From: Pseudescherichia sp031979925 | GTDB taxonomy: Bacteria > Pseudomonadota > Gammaproteobacteria > Enterobacterales > Enterobacteriaceae | DNA: 64,000 nt | Direction of reading: 5' to 3' | Assembly: GCF_031979925.1 (NCBI RefSeq) | Contig: NZ_DALZFB010000004.1 | Coordinates: forward strand, 356,478 to 420,477 | In this document: positions 52,272-60,630 of the stretch, one piece after another | How the letters are laid out: every line of letters starts with the position of its first letter | Position numbering within the stretch: position 1 is the stretch's first letter | Notes under the pieces: model-generated | Seen by the model: only the letters and a program-made list of their open reading frames with translations | What the model was told of the DNA's origin: nothing | The model's database searches: none | Translations under genes and position numbers: made by a program

Positions 52272-52883
52272 ATGACCACACTGCGCCCCCACGATCTTAT
52301 CTGGCTGACAAACCGCGAGGCTCTCGCCGGGGTTGAGGAACCCTGGGTGGAGACGGTCTGGCATCCTGGTTTGCCGGTGGTGGTGCGGCGTGATGTGGAC
52401 GAGGAGCGCATTCCGGTTGGCGTCCGAGGGATCCGCCGCGACCAGCGCGCAGCGGGCTGGACCGACGCATCGCAGGTGGTGCGGGTGGTCTCCCCGGAGC
52501 AACTGGTGGACAGTAACGATCTGCTGCGCTCGCCGTTTATCTCCCAGCCGCCGGTGCAGGTGGCGTTGCAGCTTGCCCAGCAGGCGTGGCCGTGGGTCTG
52601 GGGCATCACCGGCAGCAGCGGCTATGCGCTGGCCACCGGCATTCCAGTGATCCACGCCAGCAGCGATCTTGATCTATTGATCCGCGCCCCGCAACCGCTC
52701 TCCCGCGAGCTGCTGCTCCGCTGGCAGACGCCATTGACCACGGCCCTGTGTCGGGTCGATACCCAGGTGGATACGCCGCTCGGCGGCTTCGCCCTTAACG
52801 AGTGGCTGCGCGATGGGCGCGTATTGCTTAAAACCAGCCGGGGCCCACGCCTGGTCAGCGATCCCTGGCACAGGGAGGATTGA
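52272..52883 (+). CDS. mdcG: Malonate decarboxylase holo-ACP synthase MdcG
   Basis: The 203-residue nucleotidyltransferase-like enzyme transfers the phosphoribosyl-dephospho-CoA group to Ser25 of MdcC. The motif GSSGYALATGIPVIHASSDLDLLIRA, with two aspartates (DLD), is the metal- and nucleotide-binding site. ATG at 52272 follows the mdcF stop; the longer open frame from 52221 runs inside mdcF. It overlaps mdcH by one base (TGATG). Confidence 0.95.
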   Translation: MTTLRPHDLIWLTNREALAGVEEPWVETVWHPGLPVVVRRDVDEERIPVGVRGIRRDQRAAGWTDASQVVRVVSPEQLVDSNDLLRSPFISQPPVQVALQLAQQAWPWVWGITGSSGYALATGIPVIHASSDLDLLIRAPQPLSRELLLRWQTPLTTALCRVDTQVDTPLGGFALNEWLRDGRVLLKTSRGPRLVSDPWHRED

Positions 52884-53785
52884 TGAAAATTCTGTTTACC
52901 TTTCCCGGACAGGGAACCCAGCGCCCCGGCATGCTGCAACATCTGCCGGGACACGAGATGGTCGAGGTGCGTGAAGTATTGGGCGCGGAGGCCGACACCC
53001 TCGACAGCCCTGAGGCGCTGAAACATACCCGCGCGGTGCAGCTCTCCCTGCTGATTGCTGGTGTCGCCTGGGCGCGGGAGATGCAGCGCCGCGGCATTGA
53101 GCCGGATCTGGTTAGCGGCTTGTCGATTGGTGCCTACCCGGCGGCGGTGATCGCCGGGGCGCTGGATTTCAAAGATGCGTTAAGCCTGGTGGCGCTACGC
53201 GGCGATCTGATGGAGCAGGCCTACCCGCACGGCTATGGCCTGACGGCGATCATGGGCCTGACCCTGACGCAGGTGGAGACGCTGGTTGACGGCAGTGGCA
53301 CCTATATCGCTAACCTCAACGCCGAGACGCAGATCGTTATTGCCGGGCGCGATGAGGATATGGCCCAGGTGGCGCAGCAGGCGCTGGCGAAAGGGGCGAC
53401 GAAAGCTCAGCGTCTGGCGGTGAGCGTACCGTCGCACTGCGAGCTGCTGAATGCGCCCGCGCAGAAGCTGGCGCAGGCCTTTGCCCAGGTGAGGCTCTCC
53501 CAACCGCGTTGCGCCTACCTCAGCGGCAGCACCGCCCGCGTACTGTGGCAGCCGGAGCGCATTGCGGACGATCTGGCGATGAACATGGCGCGGACGGTGC
53601 GCTGGCAGGAGGCGGTGATTGCCGCCAACGAGCGCGAGGCGCGGCTGGCTATTGAGATGCCGCCGGGCGGCATTCTGACCTGCTTAACGCGTCAGGCGGC
53701 GTGGGAAGGGGAGACAGTCTCTCTTGAGCGCAGCGGGCCGGAAGTGGTTGCGCATCTGGCGAAGCGTCTTAAAGAGCGCGCCTAA
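52883..53785 (+). CDS. mdcH: Malonyl-CoA:ACP acyltransferase MdcH
   Basis: The 300-residue FabD-like enzyme loads malonyl from malonyl-CoA onto the MdcC carrier to start the cycle. Active-site Ser81 is in SGLSIGAYPAAV and the FPGQGTQ motif is at 7-13. The ATG at 52883 follows AGGGAGGA; a TTG one codon earlier is less likely. It is the last gene of the operon and converges on mdcR, with only 7 bp between stops. Confidence 0.95.
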   Translation: MKILFTFPGQGTQRPGMLQHLPGHEMVEVREVLGAEADTLDSPEALKHTRAVQLSLLIAGVAWAREMQRRGIEPDLVSGLSIGAYPAAVIAGALDFKDALSLVALRGDLMEQAYPHGYGLTAIMGLTLTQVETLVDGSGTYIANLNAETQIVIAGRDEDMAQVAQQALAKGATKAQRLAVSVPSHCELLNAPAQKLAQAFAQVRLSQPRCAYLSGSTARVLWQPERIADDLAMNMARTVRWQEAVIAANEREARLAIEMPPGGILTCLTRQAAWEGETVSLERSGPEVVAHLAKRLKERA

Positions 53786-53792
53786 ACCGGGA

Positions 53793-54758
53793 TTAAACGC
53801 CCGGTGGCGCGGTGCTTACCGGGCCTACACTGGCTTGCGGCTCCTGCAAACTGCGGGCGTACATGCGCCCTTCGGCGGCCAGCGCCAGCAGGTTGGGATC
53901 GTGCTCGCGGCTGCGGGCAAAGACAATGCCGATCTGCTGCTGCATCTGATACGGCTCTGCCAGCTTGAGCAGCTGCACTGAGCTCTCGTACACCTTTTTC
54001 ATCCGCCCCGGCATCAGGGTAAAGCCTACCCCGGCCTGCACCAGGCTGAGCATCGAGAAGATATCATTCACGCGGGTCACGATCTCAGGCTCAAAGCCCG
54101 CAATGTGAAACGCCTCCTGGAACCCGGCATAGGTGGCAAAACCCTCCGCCAGCGAGACAAACTTCTGCTGGCGGTAGTCGCGCAGATCGGCAAGCTCGCT
54201 GGTATTCAGCGTAGCGGAGGCCGGTGCGGCCAGAAAAATATCGTCGTGAAACAGCGGCAGCACTTCAAACTGGGTCAGATCAATCTGGTTGTCAGAGAGC
54301 GAGATAAGGATCGCATCCAGCTCACCATCCTCCAGCTTCTGCAGCAGCATGTCGTTGGAGCCCATCGTCAGGTTAATCTCCAGCTCCGGCCGCCGCAGCT
54401 TCATCCCCATAATCAGACGCGGCACCGTCTCCAGGGTGAGCGAGTAGAGGGTGCCCACCCGCAGCCGCCCCTGGCCGACGCCCGCTGTTTTGCGCGTCTC
54501 CTCAAGGCCGCGGGCCATCAGCTGCATCACCTCCTGACAATACTCCAGCAGCGTCCAGGCGGCGGGCAGCGCCAGCAGGTTGCGCCCCTTGTGCACAAAC
54601 AGCGGACAGCGCACGCTCTCCTCCAGAGTGTGCAGCGCCCGATGGACGCTAACGCCGCTGATCTCCAGCGCCTCGGCGGTGCGGGCGATGTTTCCCTTCT
54701 CCATAAAGGTCATGAAGATGGTCAGCTTGCGGAAGGTGATGTCGCTGTTGATGTCCAT
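53793..54758 (-). CDS. mdcR: LysR-family regulator of malonate decarboxylase, MdcR
   Basis: The 321-residue LysR-type protein has an N-terminal winged helix-turn-helix (RKLTIFMTFMEKGNIARTAEALEISGVSVHRALHTLEE, about 9-46) and a substrate-binding domain from about 95. MDINSDITFRKL is the family start; the frame is open to 54821 inside yheS. The ATG is only 4 bases after the yheS stop, so it may be co-transcribed with yheS. Its last codons (SVGPVSTAPPGV) are supplied by a REP element. It probably activates mdcA in the presence of malonate; this is inferred from the family. Confidence 0.92.
   Translation of the reverse strand: MDINSDITFRKLTIFMTFMEKGNIARTAEALEISGVSVHRALHTLEESVRCPLFVHKGRNLLALPAAWTLLEYCQEVMQLMARGLEETRKTAGVGQGRLRVGTLYSLTLETVPRLIMGMKLRRPELEINLTMGSNDMLLQKLEDGELDAILISLSDNQIDLTQFEVLPLFHDDIFLAAPASATLNTSELADLRDYRQQKFVSLAEGFATYAGFQEAFHIAGFEPEIVTRVNDIFSMLSLVQAGVGFTLMPGRMKKVYESSVQLLKLAEPYQMQQQIGIVFARSREHDPNLLALAAEGRMYARSLQEPQASVGPVSTAPPGV
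53798..53828. repeat. REP element overlapping the mdcR 3' end
   Basis: CGCCCGGTGGCGCGGTGC followed by TTACCGGGCCTACA is a REP unit lying inside the last codons of mdcR and just after the mdcH stop (53785). Confidence 0.85.
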
Positions 54759-54762
54759 GGCG

Positions 54763-56667
54763 CTACTCGCTTTGCAGCATGCCTTCAAGCTGCTCCTGTG
54801 CCTCAAGCCACGCCATCTCACACTCCTCCAGGCCCGACTTCGCGCTTGCCTGCGCCTGTAAACACTCGGTTAGCTCGGCCTTGCGGCTCTGATCGTACAG
54901 GCCGGTGTCGCCAAGCTTCTCTTCGGCCTTCGCCAGCTGGGCGTTGAGTTTCTCCATCTCTTTCTCCAGACGGGCGATCTCTTTGCGCAGCGGCTGGGTC
55001 TGGGTACGCAGCTCGGCTTCCCGGCGCTTCTGGTCTTTCCGCGCCTGGGCGCTGTTGCCGTTCTCCTTCGCTGCATCAGCAGGTTGGCTCTCCTGCTTCT
55101 GCACGTCGCTCAGCCACTGCTGGTAATCCTCCAGATCGCCATCAAACGGCTCGACTTTGCCGTCGTGGACCAGGTAGAGATCGTCGGTGGTGGAGCGGAT
55201 CAGGTGGCGATCGTGCGATACCACCACCAGCGCGCCCTCAAACTCAATCAGCGCTTCGGTCAGGGCCTGGCGCATGTCGAGATCCAGGTGGTTGGTTGGT
55301 TCATCAAGCAGCAGCAGGTTAGGGCGCTGCCAGACGATCAGGGCCAGTACCAGCCGGGCCTTTTCACCGCCGGAGAAGCGTTCGGTGTTCTCTGTGACCT
55401 TATCGCCCTGGAAGCCAAAGCCGCCAAGGTAGTCCCGCAGCTTCTGCTCCGCTTCCTGAGGGGCAAGGCGGGCCAGATGCTGCAATGGCGACTCATCCGC
55501 CCGCAGGAACTCCAGCTGGTGCTGGGCGAAATAGCCAAGCTTAATGCCCTTCGCGAGACCGATATCGCCGCTGGTAGGGGCAAGCTCGCCCGCCAGCAGC
55601 TTGATCAGCGTCGATTTACCCGCGCCATTGCGCCCCAGCAGGCCAATGCGTGAGCCAGGGACAAGGTTGAGCTTGATCGAGTTAAGAATGGTGCGCTCGC
55701 CGTAGCCTGCGCTCACCTTCTCCATCTTTAGCAACGGATTGGGCAGGCTCTCCGGCGCGCGGAAGCTGAAGTGGAAGGGGTTATCCACGTGCGCCGGGGC
55801 AATCAACTCCATGCGCTCCAGCATTTTCACCCGGCTCTGGGCCTGCTTGGCCTTGCTGGCCTTAGCCTTAAAGCGGTCGATAAAGCTTTGCAGGTGCGCC
55901 ACGCGCTGCTGCTGGCTCTCGTAGGTGGCCTGCTGCTGCGCCAGACGGGTCGCGCGCTGGCGCTCAAACGAGCTGTAGTTGCCGGTGTACTCGAACATGT
56001 TCTGCTGTTCGATATGGATAATTTTATCTACCACTGGATCGAGGAAGTCACGGTCATGGGAGATAAGGATCAGCGTCCCCTGATAGCTCTTCAGCCAGCG
56101 CTCCAGCCAGATCACCGCATCGAGATCGAGGTGGTTGGTCGGCTCATCGAGCAGAAGCAGGTCCGAACGGCAGACCAGCGCCTGGGCAAGGTTGAGGCGC
56201 ATACGCCAGCCGCCGGAGAAGTCGCTTACCGGCCGCTCAAGCTGCTCGGTAGAGAAACCCAGCCCGTGCAGCAGGCTGGCGGCGCGCGAGCGAATGGTCC
56301 AGGCGTCGATGGCGTCGAGCTTGCCGTGAACGGTGGCGATGGCATGGCCATCGTTGCGCTCGTTGGCGTCATTCAGCTGGGCCTCCAGCTGACGATACTC
56401 ACGATCGCCATCAATAACATAGTCGATGGCAGGCTCGCTGAGGGCAGGGGTCTCCTGATTCACCCACGCCAGCTGCCAGTTAGCAGGGTAGGTGAAGCTG
56501 CCGCCGTCGGCGGTAAGCTCATTTTTCAGCAGCGCCAGCAGGGTCGATTTCCCGCAGCCGTTTTTACCCACCAGCCCGACTTTCTGGCCGGGGTTGATGG
56601 TGGCGGTGGCGTTATCCAGCAGGACACGCACGCCGCGACGAATTTGTAGTGAGGAGAAAACAATCAT
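54763..56667 (-). CDS. yheS: ABC-F family ATPase YheS
   Basis: The 634-residue soluble protein has two ABC domains: first Walker A GKNGCGKST near 34-42 and signature FSGGWRMRLN; second Walker A GRNGAGKST near 345 and signature FSGGEKARL. An arm-rich insert (LAQQQATYESQQQRVAHLQ) and a charged coiled-coil C-terminal region follow. ABC-F proteins act at the ribosome exit site on stalled translation. Membrane domains are absent. In E. coli yheS is next to yheT; here mdc separates them. It is divergent from kefG. Confidence 0.96.
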   Translation of the reverse strand: MIVFSSLQIRRGVRVLLDNATATINPGQKVGLVGKNGCGKSTLLALLKNELTADGGSFTYPANWQLAWVNQETPALSEPAIDYVIDGDREYRQLEAQLNDANERNDGHAIATVHGKLDAIDAWTIRSRAASLLHGLGFSTEQLERPVSDFSGGWRMRLNLAQALVCRSDLLLLDEPTNHLDLDAVIWLERWLKSYQGTLILISHDRDFLDPVVDKIIHIEQQNMFEYTGNYSSFERQRATRLAQQQATYESQQQRVAHLQSFIDRFKAKASKAKQAQSRVKMLERMELIAPAHVDNPFHFSFRAPESLPNPLLKMEKVSAGYGERTILNSIKLNLVPGSRIGLLGRNGAGKSTLIKLLAGELAPTSGDIGLAKGIKLGYFAQHQLEFLRADESPLQHLARLAPQEAEQKLRDYLGGFGFQGDKVTENTERFSGGEKARLVLALIVWQRPNLLLLDEPTNHLDLDMRQALTEALIEFEGALVVVSHDRHLIRSTTDDLYLVHDGKVEPFDGDLEDYQQWLSDVQKQESQPADAAKENGNSAQARKDQKRREAELRTQTQPLRKEIARLEKEMEKLNAQLAKAEEKLGDTGLYDQSRKAELTECLQAQASAKSGLEECEMAWLEAQEQLEGMLQSE

Positions 56668-56798
56668 AGAGCGCCGTATGTTCAGACTATGTTAATTTGT
56701 CATTATGATAATGTGGGGTGCGCCTATAATGCCGCACCGGGGCGCAATGGTAGCCCGAAACGACAACTATATACAAAAATAGAACCGGGAGGGGAGTG

Positions 56799-57350
56799 AT
56801 GTCCCAGACAGCCAGAGTGCTGCTGCTGTATGCCCATCCGGAATCCCAGGACTCAGTAGCCAACCGGGTCCTGCTTAAGCCGGCAATGCAACTGCACAAC
56901 GTGACCGTGCACGATCTCTATGCGCACTACCCAGACTTTTTTATCGATATTCCCCGCGAGCAGGCGCTGCTGCGCGAGCACGACGTGATCGTCTTTCAGT
57001 TTCCCCTCTACACCTACAGCTGCCCGGCGCTGCTCAAAGAGTGGCTGGATCGCGTCCTGACCCGCGGCTTCGCCAGCGGACCGGGAGGCAACCAGCTGGC
57101 GGGTAAGCGCTGGCGCTGCGTGATCACTACCGGCGAGCCGGAGAGCGCCTACCGCTACGACGGCCTCAACCGCTACCCGCTTAGCGATATCCTGCGTCCC
57201 TTTGAGCTGACGGCGGCCATGTGCCGCATGCAGTGGATGACGCCCTATATTGTCTACTGGGCGCGCCGCCAGCCGAAAGAGGAGCTGGCAAGCCATGCCC
57301 GAGCCTACGGCGACTGGCTGGCTTCACCCACCGCGACGGGAGGTCGCTAA
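56799..57350 (+). CDS. kefG: KefG, ancillary quinone oxidoreductase for KefB
   Basis: The 183-residue flavodoxin-like FMN/quinone oxidoreductase (MdaB/YheR family) is required for full activity of KefB. Conserved segments: LLLYAHPESQDSVANRVLL, FQFPLYTYSCPALLKEWLDRVLTRGFA and GNQLAGKRWRCVITTGEPESAY. Start ATG at 56799 (GTG one codon earlier is possible). Its stop shares one base with the kefB start. Confidence 0.96.
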   Translation: MSQTARVLLLYAHPESQDSVANRVLLKPAMQLHNVTVHDLYAHYPDFFIDIPREQALLREHDVIVFQFPLYTYSCPALLKEWLDRVLTRGFASGPGGNQLAGKRWRCVITTGEPESAYRYDGLNRYPLSDILRPFELTAAMCRMQWMTPYIVYWARRQPKEELASHARAYGDWLASPTATGGR

Positions 57351-59158
57351 TGGACGGAACCGATCTGCTGCTGGCAGGCGTACTGTTTCTGTTTGCCGCC
57401 GTGGTCGCCGTGCCGCTGGCCGCCCGGCTGGGCATTGGCGCAGTGCTGGGCTATCTGCTGGCGGGCATTGCCATCGGCCCATGGGGGCTGGGATTTATCA
57501 GCGACGTCGATGAGATCCTCCATTTCTCTGAGATGGGCGTCGTGTTTCTGATGTTTATCATCGGCCTGGAGCTCAACCCGTCGAAGTTGTGGCAGCTGCG
57601 GCAGTCAATCTTTGGCGTTGGGGCGGCGCAGGTGCTGCTCAGCGCTGCGATCCTCGCCGGACTCCTGATGCTGACCGACTTCGCCTGGCAGGCGGCGGTC
57701 ATTGGCGGCATCGGCCTGGCAATGTCCTCTACCGCGATGGCGCTCCAGCTAATGCGCGATAAGGGGATGAACCGCAGCGAGGCGGGACAGCTGGGGTTCT
57801 CGGTGCTGCTGTTCCAGGACCTGGCGGTGATCCCGGCCCTGGCGCTGGTACCGCTGCTGGCGGGCGGCGGCGATGAACACTTCGACTGGATCAAGATCGG
57901 CATGAAGGTGATCGCCTTCGCCGGGATGCTGGTGGGCGGCCGCTATCTGCTGCGCCCGGTGTTCCGCTTTATTGCCGGCTCCAGCGTGCGCGAGGTCTTT
58001 ACCGCCGCCACGCTGCTGCTGGTGCTTGGATCGGCGCTGTTTATGGACGCGCTGGGGCTGTCGATGGCGCTTGGCACCTTTATCGCCGGAGTGCTGCTGG
58101 CAGAGAGCGAGTACCGCCACGAGCTGGAGTCCGCTATCGATCCGTTCAAGGGGCTGCTGCTGGGGCTATTCTTTATCTCAGTAGGGATGGCGCTTAACCT
58201 GGGCGTGCTCTATACCCACCTGCCGTGGGTCATCGCGGCGGTCGCTATTTTGGTGGCGGTGAAAACCACGGTGCTCTATCTGCTGGCGCGCCTCTACGGC
58301 CTGAGAAGCTCGGAGCGGATGCAGTTCGCCGGCGTGCTCAGCCAGGGAGGGGAGTTTGCCTTCGTGCTCTTCTCGACCGCCTCCTCGCAGAAACTGTTCC
58401 ATAACGATCAGATGGCGCTGCTGCTGGTGACGGTCACCCTGTCGATGATGACCACGCCGCTGCTGATGAAGGGCATCGATAAGGGACTCTCCCGGCACTT
58501 TAACACGCCGGATGAGGAGGGGGAGCAACCCTGGGTTGAGGATGATAAGCCGCAGGTGATTATCGTGGGCTTTGGCCGCTTCGGCCAGGTCATTGGCCGC
58601 CTGCTGATGGCTAACGAGATGCGTATCACCGTGCTGGAGCGCGATATCAGTGCGGTTAACCTGATGCGGAAATATGGCTATAAGGTCTATTACGGCGACG
58701 CTACCCAGGTAGAGCTGCTGCGCTCGGCGGGCGCGGAAGCGGCGCAGTCGATTGTCATCACCTGCAACGAGCCGGAAGACACCATGAAACTGGTGGCGAT
58801 CTGCCAGCAGCACTTCCCGCACCTGGCGATCCTCGCCCGGGCGCGGGGGCGTTTCGAGGCGCACGAGCTGCTCCAGTCTGGCGTAACGCAGTTCTCCCGT
58901 GAGACCTTCTCCAGTGCGCTGGAGCTGGGGCGCAAGGCGCTGGTCTCGCTGGGCATGCATCCGCACCAGGCGCTGCGGGCGCAGCTACATTTTCGCCGTC
59001 TCGATATGCGCATGCTGCGCGAGCTGATGCCGGTGGTGCATACTGATACACAGCAGATCTCCCGCGTTCGTGAGGCGCGGCGCGAGCTGGAAGAGATTTT
59101 TCAGCGCGAAATGCAGCAGGAGCGACGGCAGCTGGATGGCTGGGACGAGTTTGAATAG
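57350..59158 (+). CDS. kefB: Glutathione-regulated potassium efflux protein KefB
   Basis: The 602-residue CPA2-family antiporter has 12-13 hydrophobic helices over about 5-380 and a cytoplasmic RCK/TrkA-N domain starting near PQVIIVGFGRFGQVIGRLLM (about 400). Glutathione keeps it closed; adducts such as those from methylglyoxal open it, lowering internal pH for protection. MDGTDLLLAGVLFLF is the conserved start. It is followed by yheV 12 bp downstream. One residue longer than E. coli KefB. Confidence 0.97.
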   Translation: MDGTDLLLAGVLFLFAAVVAVPLAARLGIGAVLGYLLAGIAIGPWGLGFISDVDEILHFSEMGVVFLMFIIGLELNPSKLWQLRQSIFGVGAAQVLLSAAILAGLLMLTDFAWQAAVIGGIGLAMSSTAMALQLMRDKGMNRSEAGQLGFSVLLFQDLAVIPALALVPLLAGGGDEHFDWIKIGMKVIAFAGMLVGGRYLLRPVFRFIAGSSVREVFTAATLLLVLGSALFMDALGLSMALGTFIAGVLLAESEYRHELESAIDPFKGLLLGLFFISVGMALNLGVLYTHLPWVIAAVAILVAVKTTVLYLLARLYGLRSSERMQFAGVLSQGGEFAFVLFSTASSQKLFHNDQMALLLVTVTLSMMTTPLLMKGIDKGLSRHFNTPDEEGEQPWVEDDKPQVIIVGFGRFGQVIGRLLMANEMRITVLERDISAVNLMRKYGYKVYYGDATQVELLRSAGAEAAQSIVITCNEPEDTMKLVAICQQHFPHLAILARARGRFEAHELLQSGVTQFSRETFSSALELGRKALVSLGMHPHQALRAQLHFRRLDMRMLRELMPVVHTDTQQISRVREARRELEEIFQREMQQERRQLDGWDEFE

Positions 59159-59170
59159 AGGTTAAAAAGT

Positions 59171-59371
59171 ATGGCGATACGTAAACGTTTTATCGCGGGC
59201 GCAAAGTGCCCGGCCTGCCAGGCGCAGGACACGTTGGCAATGTGGCGCGAGAATAATGTCGATATTGTTGAGTGTATTAAGTGCGGCCATCAGATGCGCG
59301 AGGCGGATAAAGAGGCCCGCGAGCATGTTCGCAAAGATGAGCAAGTGATCGGGATTTTTCATCCGGACTAG
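59171..59371 (+). CDS. yheV: Small zinc-ribbon-like protein YheV
   Basis: The 66-residue protein has two CxxC pairs, CPAC at 16-19 and CIKC at 35-38, spaced as in a zinc ribbon. Function is unknown. It is conserved between kefB and slyD and 12 bp after kefB, so it is probably in the same transcript. Confidence 0.93.
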   Translation: MAIRKRFIAGAKCPACQAQDTLAMWRENNVDIVECIKCGHQMREADKEAREHVRKDEQVIGIFHPD

Positions 59372-59465
59372 CGATATGTCCCAGCTTTTTTTAAGCTTAA
59401 GGGTACACGGGGGCAGAATTCCGTTACAATCTGCGCCAGCAATTTACCCACGCTCAGGAGATATC

Positions 59466-60053
59466 ATGAAAGTAGCAAAAGACCTGGTGGTCAGCCTGGC
59501 CTATCAGGTACGTACAGAAGACGGTGTGTTGGTTGATGAGTCTCCGGTAAGTGCGCCGCTGGACTACCTGCACGGTCACGGCTCCCTGATCTCTGGTCTG
59601 GAGTCCGCGCTGGAAGGTCACGAACCTGGCGACAAATTTGACGTGGCGGTTGGCGCAAACGACGCTTACGGTCAGTACGATGAGAACCTGGTGCAGCGCG
59701 TACCGAAAGACGTCTTCATGGGCGTTGATGAGCTGCAGGTTGGCATGCGCTTCCTGGCGGAAACCGACCAGGGTCCGGTACCGGTTGAGATCACCGAAGT
59801 GGAAGATGACCACGTCGTGGTTGACGGTAACCACATGCTGGCTGGCCAGAACCTGAAGTTCAACGTTGAAGTCGTTGCGATTCGTGAAGCGACCGAAGAA
59901 GAGCTGGCCCACGGCCACGTTCACGGTCCGCACGGTCACGACCACGGCCACGACCATGAACACGGTGACGGCTGCTGCGGTGGCCACGGCCACGATCATG
60001 ACCACGGTCATGGTAAAGGCGGTTGTGGCAACGGCGGTTGCGGCTGCCACTAA
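59466..60053 (+). CDS. slyD: FKBP-type peptidyl-prolyl isomerase and metallochaperone SlyD
   Basis: The 195-residue cytoplasmic protein has an FKBP catalytic domain (MKVAKDLVVSLAYQVRTEDG...) with an insert-in-flap chaperone domain (about 70-130). A C-terminal tail from about 148 is very rich in His and Cys (HGHDHGHDHEHGDGCC, GCGNGGCGCH), which binds nickel for hydrogenase maturation. The open frame extends upstream, but MKVAKD is preceded by CAGGAGATATC. It converges on slyX with a shared terminator. Confidence 0.97.
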   Translation: MKVAKDLVVSLAYQVRTEDGVLVDESPVSAPLDYLHGHGSLISGLESALEGHEPGDKFDVAVGANDAYGQYDENLVQRVPKDVFMGVDELQVGMRFLAETDQGPVPVEITEVEDDHVVVDGNHMLAGQNLKFNVEVVAIREATEEELAHGHVHGPHGHDHGHDHEHGDGCCGGHGHDHDHGHGKGGCGNGGCGCH

Positions 60054-60068
60054 TCGTCTGAGCTAACC

Positions 60069-60146
60069 ACGCCCGGCGGCGTAAACTTGCCGGGCCTACG
60101 GTTTAGCATTGGCGTGTAGGCCCGGTAAGCGAAGCGCCACCGGGCA
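60069..60146. repeat. REP/BIME pair after slyD
   Basis: Two inverted REP units (about 60069-60100, ACGCCCGGCGGCGTAAAC..., and 60115-60146) follow the slyD stop, directly before the terminator hairpin. Confidence 0.88.
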
Positions 60147-60147
60147 C

Positions 60148-60178
60148 AAAAAAGCGGGAATATTCTCCCGCTTTTTTT
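60148..60178. terminator. Bidirectional terminator between slyD and slyX
   Basis: The stem GCGGGA/TCCCGC (60154-60159 with 60166-60171) is flanked by six A on the left and seven T on the right, so it can end transcription from both sides. Confidence 0.93.
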
Positions 60179-60197
60179 ACGTCTCGTGTTTTAAAAA

Positions 60198-60416
60198 TCA
60201 ATAGTGGGGCGGCGGCGTCTCTTCTGACTGAGAGGCCATATGGGAAGGCTGGCTGGCTTTCAGTTTCTCGGTCACCAGGCGCATAAGGTCCCGCAGCTTC
60301 GCCATCTCCAGTTCGTGGGCGGTGACCGTCTGGTTGAGTTCTTCGATCGTAATCTCCTGAAAAGCCAGACGACTCTCCAGCTCGGCCAGCCGCGCTTCCA
60401 GCGTCATATCCTGCAT
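60198..60416 (-). CDS. slyX: Small coiled-coil protein SlyX
   Basis: The 72-residue product is MQDMTLEARLAELESRLAFQEITIEELNQTV and onward, a continuous heptad coiled coil, followed by a Pro-rich tail ending PPPHY. It is conserved beside slyD in enterics; function is unknown. Convergent with slyD, divergent from fkpA. Confidence 0.96.
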   Translation of the reverse strand: MQDMTLEARLAELESRLAFQEITIEELNQTVTAHELEMAKLRDLMRLVTEKLKASQPSHMASQSEETPPPHY

Positions 60417-60630
60417 GTTTCACCTCATCTGTTTTAGCCCGGATTCTACGCAACTTTACGCGTCTGCGCAGCCCGCCTGACATCCTTAAGAAACTAATTT
60501 AAACAAAAATAGTCACAAAAGAGGCAATAATCGGGAATGTCGTTATATAGATTTCTCCCACAACGATTTATAGTACGTTTTTCAAATACGCAAACCCTGG
60601 GGCAACATGCCCCCGGCCCTGGAGATATGG

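Noticed and set aside
51633..52655. 340-codon minus-strand frame across mdcF and mdcG
   Set aside because: It is a shadow of two clear genes on the plus strand and resembles no protein family.
54105..54947. 280-codon plus-strand frame opposite mdcR and the yheS end
   Set aside because: It is antisense to conserved LysR and ABC-F genes.
55771..56649. 292-codon open frame opposite yheS
   Set aside because: It is antisense to YheS and shows no domain or start signal.
59901..60050. Repetitive GGTCACGACCACGG-type DNA as a possible repeat array
   Set aside because: It encodes the His-rich metal-binding tail of SlyD and is not a spacer-repeat array.
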